Position numbers and translations under genes: made by a program | Shown: one piece after another, positions 55,074 through 64,000 of the stretch | Position numbering within the stretch: the stretch's first letter is position 1 | Layout of the letters: every line of letters starts with the position of its first letter | The notes under the pieces: model-generated | Seen by the model: only the letters and a program-made list of their open reading frames with translations | Told to the model about the DNA's origin: nothing | Databases searched by the model: none | Source: Draconibacterium orientale | GTDB taxonomy: Bacteria > Bacteroidota > Bacteroidia > Bacteroidales > Prolixibacteraceae | Length of the DNA stretch: 64,000 bases | Direction of reading: 5' to 3' | NCBI RefSeq assembly: GCF_000626635.1 | Contig: NZ_CP007451.1 | Coordinates: forward strand, 1,054,001-1,118,000

Positions 55074-56603
55074 CTAGTAACCCGGATTTTGCACCAATTC
55101 CGGATTAGCATCCAATGCAGTTTGCGGAATAGGGAAAATAAGGCATTTTTCAGGTGTAACGTCTTTCCACCCTGGAATTTCATCCAGGAATGTTCCGAAA
55201 CGAATCATATCCTGGCGTGCTGAAATTTCCCATGCCAATTCAAAACGACGTTCTTTGTATACATCATCCAAAGTAACGCTCGAGTATAATTTATCTGCAC
55301 CATCAAATGCCCGTGCTCTTAATAAGTTTATCAATCGGGTAGCCTCGGCATTATCTTCATTTAAGCGCACCAAAGCTTCAGCCTTCATCAAATAAACATC
55401 TGCTAATCTGAAAATAGCCATATCATTTTCCATGTCTCCGTTCAGGCCACTTTCAAAATCCCATTTCGAGCAGCGTGCTCCTTCTTCCTGCTCAACCTGT
55501 CCCCAGCCATCTTCATCAAGGTTGTATTTTATCTCAATATCGATGGTATGAATCAGTTCTCGACCATGAGCAGTAACAAGAACTGAACCATCGGTATCGT
55601 GCATTGGTCCTGTTAAAAATGACCAATCAATACGTTTATCATCATCGTCATAATCTTTAACATACTGGGGCATAGCACTAACACCATTCCATGTGCCCAC
55701 ATTTAGGTTTAGCGGAATAGGATCTAAATAGTGCAATGTTCTTTTATGAATATGATTGCCTCCATCTGCAGTACTAAAAACAATCGGGAAGATTATTTCT
55801 TTTGAGTTTTGGTTTTGCACAACAAAACTGGCTTTAAAATTAGGCTCCAGCACGTAGTCCATTCCCATTACTTCATCACAGGCAGCAATACATTCCTGCC
55901 ATTTAGGGCCACCTTCAGGATACCAAACTTCAGCATTTAAGTACATTTTTGCCAGAAGAGTGTTCACCACTCCCTTGGTAATTTTACCATAACTTGCTGC
56001 AGTTACATCATCACGAACGATGTCTTTAATGGCATTCAGTTCACTTAAAACGAACTGATATACATTACTTCTCGATTCGGTAGCCGGATTTGATGTGTCG
56101 TTAAAATCGGTTACAACCGGAACGTTTCCGTAGTAGTCGAGCAGCAAGTAATACCAAAATGCGCGTACGCCTCTAATTTCTGCAAGGATTTGTTCTTTAT
56201 CGGCAATGCTCTCATTTTCCTCAATCATCGAGTAAATCTTATTACAGCTCGAAATACTTTCCATTGCTGAATTGTATGAATCGCGAACTAAACTGGTATT
56301 AGGAGTCCAGGTGTGTAGTCTTAATTCTTTAAACTGGCCACCATCCCACCAGTCGCCTCCTTTTCGTGTTGGAGTAATCGCCATATCGGCCGAGCACTCG
56401 CTTAAAAGGAAATAATTGGAAGGGAATACACCTTTGAGTGTACGATATATTGGGGCAATAAGAGAGTTTATTTGCATTTCAGTATTTCCAAACTCATCTA
56501 CGGGCAGTTTATCAAATACTTCTTCGTCCAAATCAGTACATCCTTGATATAAAAATGAAAGAAAGAAGACGAAAACAAGTGAAAATATTTTTGTTTTTTT
56601 CAT
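55074..56603 (-). CDS. SusD/RagB-family glycan-binding outer-membrane lipoprotein
   Basis: The 509-residue protein has a lipoprotein signal (VFFLSFLYQGC, Cys about residue 22) and a SusD fold with N-terminal TPR helices. RAFWYYLLLDYYGNVPVV (about 149-166) is the family signature. The C-terminus contains RLADVYLMKAEALVRL (about 405), YKERRFELAWEISARQDMIRFG (about 455) and LIFPIPQTALDANPELVQNPGY. SusD lids the SusC channel and captures oligosaccharides at the surface. It follows susC with a 19-bp gap, in the usual order. Confidence 0.96.
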   Translation of the reverse strand: MKKTKIFSLVFVFFLSFLYQGCTDLDEEVFDKLPVDEFGNTEMQINSLIAPIYRTLKGVFPSNYFLLSECSADMAITPTRKGGDWWDGGQFKELRLHTWTPNTSLVRDSYNSAMESISSCNKIYSMIEENESIADKEQILAEIRGVRAFWYYLLLDYYGNVPVVTDFNDTSNPATESRSNVYQFVLSELNAIKDIVRDDVTAASYGKITKGVVNTLLAKMYLNAEVWYPEGGPKWQECIAACDEVMGMDYVLEPNFKASFVVQNQNSKEIIFPIVFSTADGGNHIHKRTLHYLDPIPLNLNVGTWNGVSAMPQYVKDYDDDDKRIDWSFLTGPMHDTDGSVLVTAHGRELIHTIDIEIKYNLDEDGWGQVEQEEGARCSKWDFESGLNGDMENDMAIFRLADVYLMKAEALVRLNEDNAEATRLINLLRARAFDGADKLYSSVTLDDVYKERRFELAWEISARQDMIRFGTFLDEIPGWKDVTPEKCLIFPIPQTALDANPELVQNPGY

Positions 56604-56622
56604 AATTCAAAATTATTTAGGT

Positions 56623-59600
56623 TTAGAAACTAATGTTTACACCCAAGGAAACAGTCCTTGATTTTGGATAATATTCACGTCCTTCAACACCAGGATCGAG
56701 GCCGGCCATTTCAACTTCCGGATCTAAACCGGTATAGTTGGTTATAGTAAACAGGTTTTGTCCGGTAACGTAAACTCTTAGCTTTCTTAAATACTCAATC
56801 TTCGATACGTCGAAACTGTAACTCAGGCTTAAATTATCTAATTTAAGGAAGGAACCTTTTTCGATGTAATAGCTACAATATTTTGGGTTATCGGCCAAAC
56901 CGATAGTTAACGCGTCGTGTAACACATTTGCTCCGGGTAGCCACTGAGTTGTAGCATACGACATTTTTGAGAAGTTTAACAGGTCGTTGCCATAAACTCC
57001 CCTAAAGAAGAAGTTCAACTCCCATTTTTTATAGTTAATGATATTTGAAATACCATAAGTTAACTTAGGCTGAGCAGAACCAATATAAGTACGGTCGTCG
57101 TTGGTTAATCCGGGTTCTCCGTCAATCATGTCATCCATGATGTACATGCCATCCTCATCAAGCCCTTCGCAAAGCCAGCCATAAAATGTACCAACTTCTT
57201 TACCTTCTTCAACAATGTGAGTTGTATTATCAGAACCACCACGAATCCATGCCGAACCTGTTAAGATTGAGCTTGTTGAGAACTCGTCATTAGATAGTTT
57301 TGTAATTTTGTTTTTGTTGTGAGCGAGATTTATCGATGTAGTCCAACGAAAATCGTTCTTTCTGATAATGTCTCCACTAATTAAAAACTCAAATCCTTTA
57401 TTCGACATAGAACCAACGTTTGCCAACATATCAGGATACAAATAAGGAGGAACCGGCACCTGATAGGTGTACAGCAAGTCCTTGGTCTTTTTGTTGTAGT
57501 ATTCGATGGTACCACTCAATCTGCTATTCAGGATATTATAGTCAACCCCAATATTAAACATCGATGTTTCTTCCCATTTCAGGTCCTCATTGGCATTCTG
57601 ACTGATTTGATAAGCTCGGTACCATTTACCATTGTCGTAATACTGGCCTGAACTTCCGTAAAGCTCCAACGATTTATAAGGATCGATACCGTCCTGGTTA
57701 CCAGAAATACCATAACCTACGCGTAATTTTAATTCATCGAGGAAATCGGCATTTTGCATAAACGACTCTTCATTGATTCGCCAGGCAGCAGAAACCGATG
57801 GGAAAGTTGCCCATTTGTGATTCGCTCCAAATTTCGACGAACCATCGTAACGAAGCGATGCAGTAAAAATGTATCGCATTTTATAGTTGTAGTTGGCCCT
57901 GCCAAAAAACGAAACCAATTTGTTCATATTGGCTCCCGACCAAACATCTGACGGACGAAGGTTTTCGCCTGCTCCTAAATTATTGTATTCAAAAAAGTCG
58001 GTTACAAACTGGCGGTTTTGAGCACCTGAATTTTGGTATTCATTTTTCTCATATGAGTAACCCGCCAACAAACCAATTTTATGATCGTTAACCGACTTTT
58101 CATAATTCAATGTTGTTTCCAACAGGTTTTTATCAGCAGTCCAGTTCGAACGTTGTGCATATCCCTGGTCGTTCCGGCCTCTTTCTGTTTCCGAGTTGTA
58201 ATATTGGCCGTAATCATTTGTTTCGCGTTGTTTGTGCAATTTAACTCCAGCTTTTAAACCTTCAACCAAATCTAACTGCACATCAACATTTCCGAAATAA
58301 AGATTTCGTTTATTCAGCTGAGTATTATATTCGATATTACGCACCGGGTTTCCCTGGTCGTACTCTTGTGTGTCGAACCAGGTTCCATCATCAAATTTTA
58401 CAGGAGCAACAGGAATCATATTGTACGCCAATACAAAATTACGGGTATCTGTTGGCGAGTAATCACGGGTTGTAATAGCACCGGTAAATGAAACATTTAA
58501 CTTATCGCCCAATGCCTTTTGGTTGAAATAGAAACGTGCGTTAAAACGTTCCATTTCGTTATCGTTTACAACTCCTTTTTGATCGAGGTAAGATATTGAT
58601 GCCCGATAGTTACTGGTTTTTCCACCACCAGAGAACGAAAAGTTATGATTCTGGCTGACACCGGTACGCATAATTTCATCAAACCAATCGGTATTTGCTC
58701 CCAGGTCAAGTCCTTCGGTATTTATACCATTGGCTGATGTATAATCGCGCCATTCCTGTGCAGTAAGCACATCGGGAACATTTGTTACCGTACTGGCAGC
58801 CACGTATCCATCGTATTCAATTATACTTTCGTTGGTTTTTCCCTTTTTAGTGGTGATCAGGATTACTCCACTGGCTGATCGAGAACCATAAATGGCAGCA
58901 GCAGAAGCATCTTTCAAAACACTAATTGATTCAATATCCTGTGGAGCAACCGATGACATGCTCAATCCGGGAACACCGTCGATTACAATAAACGGCTGGC
59001 TACTACCGGTTAACGAAGATGTACCGCGCAAACGGATGGTTTGTTCAGAGGTTACATCGCCACTTCCCAACGTAATGGAAAGACCGGCAACCTTACCTTT
59101 TAAAAGATCAACTGCATCCTGCGTCAATCCTTTGTTAAAATCTTTTTCCGATACATTACTGATCGATCCGGTAACTTCTCGTTTTTGTTGGGTTCCGTAA
59201 CCAATTGCCACAACTTCATCAAGCTGCATAACATCCTCCAACAAAGTGACATTAAATAACGATTGTGTTCCGATTTCTACTACCTGAGTTTGAAAACCTA
59301 CAAAAGAAAACAGGAGCTTCGCTGCATCAACAGGAACATTTAGCTCGAAATTACCATCAAAATCGGTAACGGTTCCGATTGTAGTTCCTTCAACAACAAC
59401 CGACACGCCGGGAATTGGCCCTCCGTCAGTATCGTTTACAACTCCCGAAATAGTTTTGGTCTGTTGATCCAGTATTTTATCAAGTACTTCGGTTTTATTG
59501 GTAATCGCAATTTGGCGATCGCTAATGGCAAAGGTCAGGTTCGTTTGGTTCAATGCCTGTTCCAGCACATGCTGAACCGATTCGTTACTAACTTCCACAT

Positions 59601-59856
59601 TTACACGACGGTTTGGATTTACAATATCGTCAGAATAAACAATTATAAAATCGCTTGATTTTTCGATTTGATGAAACACTTGTTTTAGTGTTACATCATT
59701 CAGTTGCATCGAAAACTTTGCTGTTTGTGAATAAGAGTTTGCTGTTGCGGCAAACAAGGTAGTTAGTAGTAGGATAGTTGTTAGCCTCATAATAAGGAAA
59801 AGTTTTTTGACATGCCGCGACTGCACGGCTCTGCCATTTTTACAAATTTTATTCAT
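56623..59856 (-). CDS. SusC/RagA-type TonB-dependent transporter with STN signalling domain
   Basis: The 1077-residue outer-membrane protein has a signal peptide (MRLTTILLLTTLFAATANS, about residues 23-41). An STN domain follows (about 52-120; LKQVFHQIEKSSDFIIVYSD), then a CarboxypepD_reg-like domain (about 133-205; ISGVVNDTDGGPIPGVSVVVEG), a plug (SGSISNVSEKDF; IRLRGTSSLTGSSQPFIVIDG) and a 22-stranded barrel ending SRTVSLGVNISF. It imports oligosaccharides with SusD and TonB energy. The STN domain should signal to the FecR-like anti-sigma encoded just upstream, so the transporter and the regulators form one induction circuit. Confidence 0.97.
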   Translation of the reverse strand: MNKICKNGRAVQSRHVKKLFLIMRLTTILLLTTLFAATANSYSQTAKFSMQLNDVTLKQVFHQIEKSSDFIIVYSDDIVNPNRRVNVEVSNESVQHVLEQALNQTNLTFAISDRQIAITNKTEVLDKILDQQTKTISGVVNDTDGGPIPGVSVVVEGTTIGTVTDFDGNFELNVPVDAAKLLFSFVGFQTQVVEIGTQSLFNVTLLEDVMQLDEVVAIGYGTQQKREVTGSISNVSEKDFNKGLTQDAVDLLKGKVAGLSITLGSGDVTSEQTIRLRGTSSLTGSSQPFIVIDGVPGLSMSSVAPQDIESISVLKDASAAAIYGSRSASGVILITTKKGKTNESIIEYDGYVAASTVTNVPDVLTAQEWRDYTSANGINTEGLDLGANTDWFDEIMRTGVSQNHNFSFSGGGKTSNYRASISYLDQKGVVNDNEMERFNARFYFNQKALGDKLNVSFTGAITTRDYSPTDTRNFVLAYNMIPVAPVKFDDGTWFDTQEYDQGNPVRNIEYNTQLNKRNLYFGNVDVQLDLVEGLKAGVKLHKQRETNDYGQYYNSETERGRNDQGYAQRSNWTADKNLLETTLNYEKSVNDHKIGLLAGYSYEKNEYQNSGAQNRQFVTDFFEYNNLGAGENLRPSDVWSGANMNKLVSFFGRANYNYKMRYIFTASLRYDGSSKFGANHKWATFPSVSAAWRINEESFMQNADFLDELKLRVGYGISGNQDGIDPYKSLELYGSSGQYYDNGKWYRAYQISQNANEDLKWEETSMFNIGVDYNILNSRLSGTIEYYNKKTKDLLYTYQVPVPPYLYPDMLANVGSMSNKGFEFLISGDIIRKNDFRWTTSINLAHNKNKITKLSNDEFSTSSILTGSAWIRGGSDNTTHIVEEGKEVGTFYGWLCEGLDEDGMYIMDDMIDGEPGLTNDDRTYIGSAQPKLTYGISNIINYKKWELNFFFRGVYGNDLLNFSKMSYATTQWLPGANVLHDALTIGLADNPKYCSYYIEKGSFLKLDNLSLSYSFDVSKIEYLRKLRVYVTGQNLFTITNYTGLDPEVEMAGLDPGVEGREYYPKSRTVSLGVNISF

Positions 59857-59985
59857 AAATTTAAAGCGTTTAATTAAAGATGTTAATTAATTATTCTCTT
59901 GAACCGGCAGGTGGTGCGAACACTTTCCGGTTCATTATTTTTTGTTAGATAGTTTTACTTGGTTTATTTACATAGGCAGTATTGT

Positions 59986-61185
59986 TTAGTATGGTTTTAC
60001 AATAAAATAATCTCCGTTTTGTTGTTTACCCCAGTCGATGGGAACAAAGGATTGAATAACATCCAGAACTTCCGAAATATCACCTTTCAGATCTAGTTTC
60101 CCGGATATTTTATAAGTACCTATTAGCGGATCTTTTATATGTATTTGCTTATTGTAATATCTTTCCAAACGCCTAACAACACGGCTTAAGTCCAATTTAT
60201 CGCAGTCAAACATTCCTTCTTTCCACGATGTGTAAGTGGCCACATCAACATTGTTTACATAGTTTACACCACTTTCTTTATCGAGATAAAACATTTGATT
60301 GGGCTCCAACACCATTTTGTTCTTTCCGGAAAGCAAGCCTTTGCTTTTTGTTTCAATGCTTACCGAACCGGTTACCAAAATGGTTTGAAACATTTTATCA
60401 TCGGGATAAGCCAACACATCAAAACTTGTTCCCAGCACCTCAATGTCAGCATGCTCAGTTCGAACAACAAAAGGCACCTTCGCATTATGCGCAACATTAA
60501 AGTAGGCTTCACCGATAAGTAAAACCTCGCGTTGCCGCTCTTTAAACACCGATGGATAAACCAATTGGCTACCGGCATTTAACCATACCTGTGTACCATC
60601 AGAAAGTGTTACCTGTGAGCTTTTACCGTAAGGAATAACTACCCGGTTAATCGTTGGTTCTGCTTCTTTTTTTGCTTGCCGAATTGTATCATTATCAATA
60701 ATTACCTGTTCTCCGGTGGCATCGTATTTTATTTCCGATTCTTTCGAGTTTAATGGTACGGATTTACCATCGGATAAGATAATCTGTGCTTCATTAAAGT
60801 TTAGCGGCTTATTTTCTGCAATCGTAAATTCGGTTTCTTCGGTGGCGTTGTTATACAAATAATAACTCAATGCTCCGGTTGTAAAAACAAGCACAAAAAC
60901 TGCAGCATATTTTAAAACAGTCAGAAAACTAAAACGCTTCTCTACTGATTTATGCTTTACGTTATTCCATATGGCAAATACCTCTTCAAGAGTAAGATCT
61001 TCACTTGTAAACTTAAAATGATTGTAGATTTCAACGGCCTCCTCTATTTCGTTCTTTTTTTCAGGATGTTCTTCAACAAAAGTGTCCCAGAACATTTCTG
61101 CATCATGGTCTGATTTTAATAACCATTCTACAAATGAATCGTCGTTTAAAAAATCTGTTGAGCTATATAATTTGTATTTATTCAT
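59986..61185 (-). CDS. FecR-family anti-sigma factor
   Basis: The 399-residue protein has a cytoplasmic N-terminal sigma-binding helix region (about 1-80), one transmembrane helix (about 86-106, VLKYAAVFVLVFTTGALSYYLY) and a periplasmic FecR domain. The FecR domain is seen in VIPYGKSSQVTLSDGTQVWLNAGSQLVYP and EVLLIGEAYFNVAHNAKVPFVV (about 193-250). A C-terminal DUF4974 domain follows (VVRRLERYYNKQIHI). It holds the adjacent ECF sigma factor until the STN domain of SusC signals substrate. It sits between sigma (142-bp gap) and susC (129-bp gap) on the same strand. Confidence 0.95.
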   Translation of the reverse strand: MNKYKLYSSTDFLNDDSFVEWLLKSDHDAEMFWDTFVEEHPEKKNEIEEAVEIYNHFKFTSEDLTLEEVFAIWNNVKHKSVEKRFSFLTVLKYAAVFVLVFTTGALSYYLYNNATEETEFTIAENKPLNFNEAQIILSDGKSVPLNSKESEIKYDATGEQVIIDNDTIRQAKKEAEPTINRVVIPYGKSSQVTLSDGTQVWLNAGSQLVYPSVFKERQREVLLIGEAYFNVAHNAKVPFVVRTEHADIEVLGTSFDVLAYPDDKMFQTILVTGSVSIETKSKGLLSGKNKMVLEPNQMFYLDKESGVNYVNNVDVATYTSWKEGMFDCDKLDLSRVVRRLERYYNKQIHIKDPLIGTYKISGKLDLKGDISEVLDVIQSFVPIDWGKQQNGDYFIVKPY

Positions 61186-61327
61186 TGCATTAACAGGCTG
61201 TTCGAATCTTTCTTATGAATTAAACCACTGCATTTAATGGCTTCCACTACAGCTATAAGACGGGAGTTTGCAAAGTGTTGATACTTTTTCTTCACAAATT
61301 TACATGTTGAAAAACATGCGGCTGCAA

Positions 61328-61936
61328 TTATGATGTTTGCGCCAATAAAAAGTACAGGAAATTTGAAATACGCTTTTTGTCGCTTCTCATCACATTTCTT
61401 ATCTTTTTTACGGCCCGGTTAATTAATGATCGAGACGATTGTACTTCCAGGTGAAGTACTTCCGCAATCTCTTTGTGGCTTAATCCAAAATAAAAGCGCA
61501 GATACAATGCTTCCTTCTGCCTGCTTGTAAGCGATTCGATAGCCGACCGAACTGCCAGTGTTTTTTTCGAATAATTATCATGTTCAAAAGCCTGGGTATC
61601 CAGTTTTTCAAAGCCTACTTCGAAACGATAGTCGCCACGTTCCATAACCTGTTCAAACCTACTCGACCGAATGGTCTCCCGTATAATTTTCCGCTTTAAG
61701 GAGGTAAACAAATAGGCTTTTACGTTGTCAGTTGGACTGAGTTTTGTGTGGGTTTGAAGAAGTGTTATAAAAAGATCCTGGATACAATCTTTTATCAACG
61801 ATCTGTCAACGCTGAATTTGCAGCCAAATGCGTATAAGTCATTAATATTGGCCAGGTATATTCTTGACAGCGCTCCCTGGTTACCATCAAGAAACTCCAT
61901 CCACAGCTTTGCATCTTCTTTCTGATTCGGATACAT
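61328..61936 (-). CDS. ECF-type RNA polymerase sigma factor
   Basis: The 202-residue sigma-70-family protein has region 2 (about 20-90; LIKDCIQDLFITLLQTH and NVKAYLFTSLKRKIIRE). Region 4 (about 140-190) contains ESLTSRQKEALYLRFYFGLS and the helix-turn-helix HKEIAEVLHLEVQSSRSLINRAVKKIR. The length and the FecR neighbour place it in the ECF group that controls SusCD loci. A TACCTTTG -7 box lies 26 bases upstream. Confidence 0.95.
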   Translation of the reverse strand: MYPNQKEDAKLWMEFLDGNQGALSRIYLANINDLYAFGCKFSVDRSLIKDCIQDLFITLLQTHTKLSPTDNVKAYLFTSLKRKIIRETIRSSRFEQVMERGDYRFEVGFEKLDTQAFEHDNYSKKTLAVRSAIESLTSRQKEALYLRFYFGLSHKEIAEVLHLEVQSSRSLINRAVKKIRNVMRSDKKRISNFLYFLLAQTS

Positions 61937-61961
61937 TTAGGCAATGTTAGTTAGTTGTTTA

Positions 61962-61969
61962 CAAAGGTA
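61962..61969 (-). promoter_or_regulatory. Probable -7 box of the ECF sigma gene
   Basis: On the minus strand TACCTTTG fits TAnnTTTG and lies 26 bases before the sigma ATG. Confidence 0.5.
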
Positions 61970-62078
61970 TATTTTTTGAAAAGTAAAAAAAACATACCAC
62001 CTGTTTCACCTAAAAACAAGATATGCGGGGAACAAATAAACACCCTTTTCAGTTCAAGAAAATACTCCCTGGGGCCTT

Positions 62079-62258
62079 CTATTTTAGCCGGTATTGCTGC
62101 CTAATTTCCGCTCGCTCCGCCTCATCCAGCGATTTCATATACCCTTTCCAGCCCGGGCACCAATTGATGTGCCAGCGCCAAAAACGGCCGGCAAACGATT
62201 TCGGTTTTTCATCGTACTTTGCACGAAGCGAACAATCTGCACAATTTGATTCAGCCAT
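62079..62258 (-). CDS. Small conserved-looking Cys- and Trp-rich protein, unknown function
   Basis: An ATG at 62258 on the minus strand opens a 59-residue frame: MAESNCADCSLRAKYDEKPK, then SFAGRFWRWHINWCPGWKGY, then MKSLDEAERAEIRQQYRLK and TAG at 62079. The composition is protein-like: a CxxC pair, a third Cys in WCPGW, and a Trp/His-rich core. The shape suggests a small metal- or nucleic-acid-binding protein, but no function is known to me. It lies 43 bp upstream of miaA on the same strand, so they are probably not coupled. The plus-strand frame over the same region looks like a shadow. Confidence 0.75.
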   Translation of the reverse strand: MAESNCADCSLRAKYDEKPKSFAGRFWRWHINWCPGWKGYMKSLDEAERAEIRQQYRLK

Positions 62259-62301
62259 GATAATTCGGTTTAAATAGTTAGTGATCGTTATTTTTCCCTT
62301 T

Positions 62302-63225
62302 TTACGAAGGTTGTTCTAACAGTTTCAAAATTTCACCAACTTTTTCATCCATTGGCAGGTGGCCGTTAATCCAGTGTATTTTTGTGCCCCGCTTTTCCAT
62401 GCCTCGGAACCAGGTCATTTGTCGTTTGGCAAACTGGTGAATGGCAATCTCCAACTTGCTGAACATTTCATCAAAAGTCAATTCGCCAATTAAATGCAGG
62501 GTCAGGAATTTGTATTCCAGTCCGTAGTAAATCAACTGCTCAGGCGTTAAACCCGAATCGAGCAATTTCTGCACCTCATCCAGCATGCCTTCATCCAACC
62601 GCTGTTTCAAGCGGGTTGTAATTCGCTGGCGGCGCATTTCGCGGTCGAAATCAATGCCCACATTCAGGCTGTTTATTTCCGGCATTTCCGAATCCTCCTG
62701 CGGATGGTTACGATAATAATGTTCTATTTCTATGGCACGAATAGCGCGGCGGTCGGTTTCCACATCGGTTTCGTTGTGCAGCTCCGGTTTAAGATTTTTT
62801 AGAATTTCGGTAAGTTCCTCCAGCGATTTCCCTTCCAGCTCTTTGCGTAATTCTTTATTTGGCGGCACCTCTATTAACCGGTAGTTTCGCAGCACCGCCT
62901 CAAGGTATAAACCACTGCCTCCGCACAACACCGGAAATTTTCCGCGCGATTGAATCTCCTGAAAAACCCGAATAAAATCGGTCTGAAAACGATATACATT
63001 GTAATGCGCCCCGGCATCTTCAATATCAACCAGGTGCGACGGCACTTCAACGCCATCAACAAAATAATCCTTGTAATCTTTTCCGGTACCCAAATCCATT
63101 CCGCGATAAACTTGTCTGGAATCGGCCGAAATAACCTCGCCATTCAATTTTGCAGCTAAATGCGCTGCCAGTCCTGTTTTCCCTGTTGCTGTTGGGCCTA
63201 ATATTGTTACTAAATTGGTTTTCAA
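62302..63225 (-). CDS. miaA: tRNA dimethylallyltransferase MiaA
   Basis: The 307-residue enzyme adds a dimethylallyl group to A37 of tRNAs reading UNN codons. The P-loop ILGPTATGKTGLA is at residues 8-20, followed by GEVISADSRQVYRGMDLGTGK (about 29-49), VLCGGSGLYLEAVLRN (about 99) and the tRNA-binding segment TDRRAIRAIEIEHYY (about 157). KRQMTWFRGME (about 273) matches the C-terminal MiaA signature. It is transcribed divergently from cutC. Confidence 0.97.
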   Translation of the reverse strand: MKTNLVTILGPTATGKTGLAAHLAAKLNGEVISADSRQVYRGMDLGTGKDYKDYFVDGVEVPSHLVDIEDAGAHYNVYRFQTDFIRVFQEIQSRGKFPVLCGGSGLYLEAVLRNYRLIEVPPNKELRKELEGKSLEELTEILKNLKPELHNETDVETDRRAIRAIEIEHYYRNHPQEDSEMPEINSLNVGIDFDREMRRQRITTRLKQRLDEGMLDEVQKLLDSGLTPEQLIYYGLEYKFLTLHLIGELTFDEMFSKLEIAIHQFAKRQMTWFRGMEKRGTKIHWINGHLPMDEKVGEILKLLEQPS

Positions 63226-63310
63226 AATTCCGTATTTTAGCTACAAAATAACAAAATATTAGTGGCTTATCCATTCAATAACTACTTTTTAAATAATGCT
63301 GAAATAGCTG

Positions 63311-63318
63311 TAACTTTG
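63311..63318 (+). promoter_or_regulatory. Probable -7 box of cutC
   Basis: TAACTTTG matches TAnnTTTG and lies 25 bases upstream of the ATG at 63343. This supports that start over the GTG at 63262. Confidence 0.55.
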
Positions 63319-63342
63319 AGCGCATATCAGAAAAGAAGCAAA

Positions 63343-63969
63343 ATGATTAAAGAAGCATGTGTAGAATCGTTTTTTGAAGCCAAACAAGCACAAGACAACG
63401 GAGCCAACCGCATTGAGTTGTGTTCCGACCTGGCAAACGACGGGTTAACGCCCGATTTTGAAACGATGAAAAAAGCCTGTTCCGAATTGGATATTCCGGT
63501 AATGGTAATGGCTCGTCCGCGGGCAGGGAATTTTGTGCATTCGGCCGATGAAGTTGAAGAAATGAAAGCGGCAATTGATCAGGCTAAAGAAGCCGGAGCT
63601 GCCGGTGTGGTTTTTGGGTTATTAACGCCACACAATAATATTGATGAAGCCAATACCCGCCTGCTGGCCGAATATGCCGAGCCGCTTCCGGTAACTTTTC
63701 ATAAAGCAATTGATGAGCTGGATGATCCGGTAGAAGGTGTTCGCATTTTAAAAACCATCCCGAATATTAAACGTATTCTTAGCTCGGGCGGCAAAGCAAC
63801 AGCGCTTGAGGGGCAGGAAGTAATTCGCAAAATGATTGCCGAAGCCGAAGGAAAAATTACCATTCTGGTGGCCGGCAAAGTAAGCCATGAAAACGTTGTC
63901 GAAATTCAACAAATAACAGGCACCACAGAATTGCACGGCCGAAGAATTGTTGGCGATCTTAGTTCATAA
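63343..63969 (+). CDS. cutC: Copper homeostasis protein CutC-like TIM-barrel protein
   Basis: The ATG at 63343 gives 208 residues. It begins MIKEACVESFFEAKQAQDNG and NRIELCSDLANDGLTPDF (about 20-40), the hallmark of CutC. VMVMARPRAGNFVHSADEVEEM (about 56), GVVFGLLTPHNNID (about 88), VTFHKAIDEL (about 118) and ILSSGGKATALEG (about 145) follow, then the end TELHGRRIVGDLSS. CutC was linked to copper tolerance, though its biochemical role is unsettled. Its length is slightly below the usual 230-250. It is divergent from miaA. Confidence 0.94.
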   Translation: MIKEACVESFFEAKQAQDNGANRIELCSDLANDGLTPDFETMKKACSELDIPVMVMARPRAGNFVHSADEVEEMKAAIDQAKEAGAAGVVFGLLTPHNNIDEANTRLLAEYAEPLPVTFHKAIDELDDPVEGVRILKTIPNIKRILSSGGKATALEGQEVIRKMIAEAEGKITILVAGKVSHENVVEIQQITGTTELHGRRIVGDLSS

Positions 63970-64000
63970 AAAAGATTGAAAGTTGAACATAAAATACCTG

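Overview
The window is a chromosomal segment of a Bacteroidota bacterium, most likely a marine or sediment lineage in the Marinilabiliales/Prolixibacteraceae range (the exact taxon is inferred, not shown). The evidence is a SusC/SusD pair with ECF sigma and FecR anti-sigma, a type IX secretion gene (porT), a secreted protein with SprB-type repeats and a C-terminal T9SS sorting domain, a TamL-type outer-membrane protein, DUF3127 and DUF6261 proteins, and promoters of the Bacteroidota form TTG-N19/22-TAnnTTTG. Shine-Dalgarno sites are mostly absent.

Layout. 1-5207 (minus) is a translation and housekeeping block: tRNA-Gly, tRNA-Thr, tuf, secE and nusG (cut by the left edge), preceded by hpf, xerC, rpsU and an HhH protein. 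5312-16432 carries an NSS transporter, a 21-bp minisatellite, tamL, a SpoU methyltransferase, porT-ubiE-purL-like, a glycosyltransferase with a LytS/LytTR two-component pair (the kinase is frameshifted), and a nitroreductase. 16525-26905 holds the giant T9SS cargo protein, gapA, an orphan FtsX-type permease, two FKBP isomerases, a DUF3127 OB-fold protein and yaaA. 27021-42874 is more accessory: a GH16 enzyme between two copies of the yaaA 5' end, rhlE, DUF3124, a GH36 alpha-galactosidase, DUF6261, an octaheme-TPR cytochrome, an esterase, a sulfatase and a saccharopine-dehydrogenase-like enzyme. 43150-52382 holds htpG, a decayed toxin-antitoxin pair, a class V aminotransferase, a BASS transporter, a frameshifted patatin, a GroES-like protein, a novel-looking internally repeated secreted protein, map and an acyl-ACP thioesterase. 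52568-61936 is a small polysaccharide utilization locus: GH97, SusD, SusC, FecR and ECF sigma. The window ends with a 59-aa Cys-rich protein, miaA and cutC.

The most striking non-genic signal is a set of intergenic repeats. There are 189-bp, about 370-bp and about 298-bp tandem arrays built from shared modules: a GGATCCGATCCGTAT palindrome, a CCGGCGC/GCCCC double hairpin, a CCCGACG/CGGTCGGG hairpin, and a CAGAT(C/T)TCTC...TCGA(A/G)ATGACA element. The last is dispersed at ten or more sites and in places forms long inverted pairs. No transposase, CRISPR array, rRNA or recognisable defence island was found.
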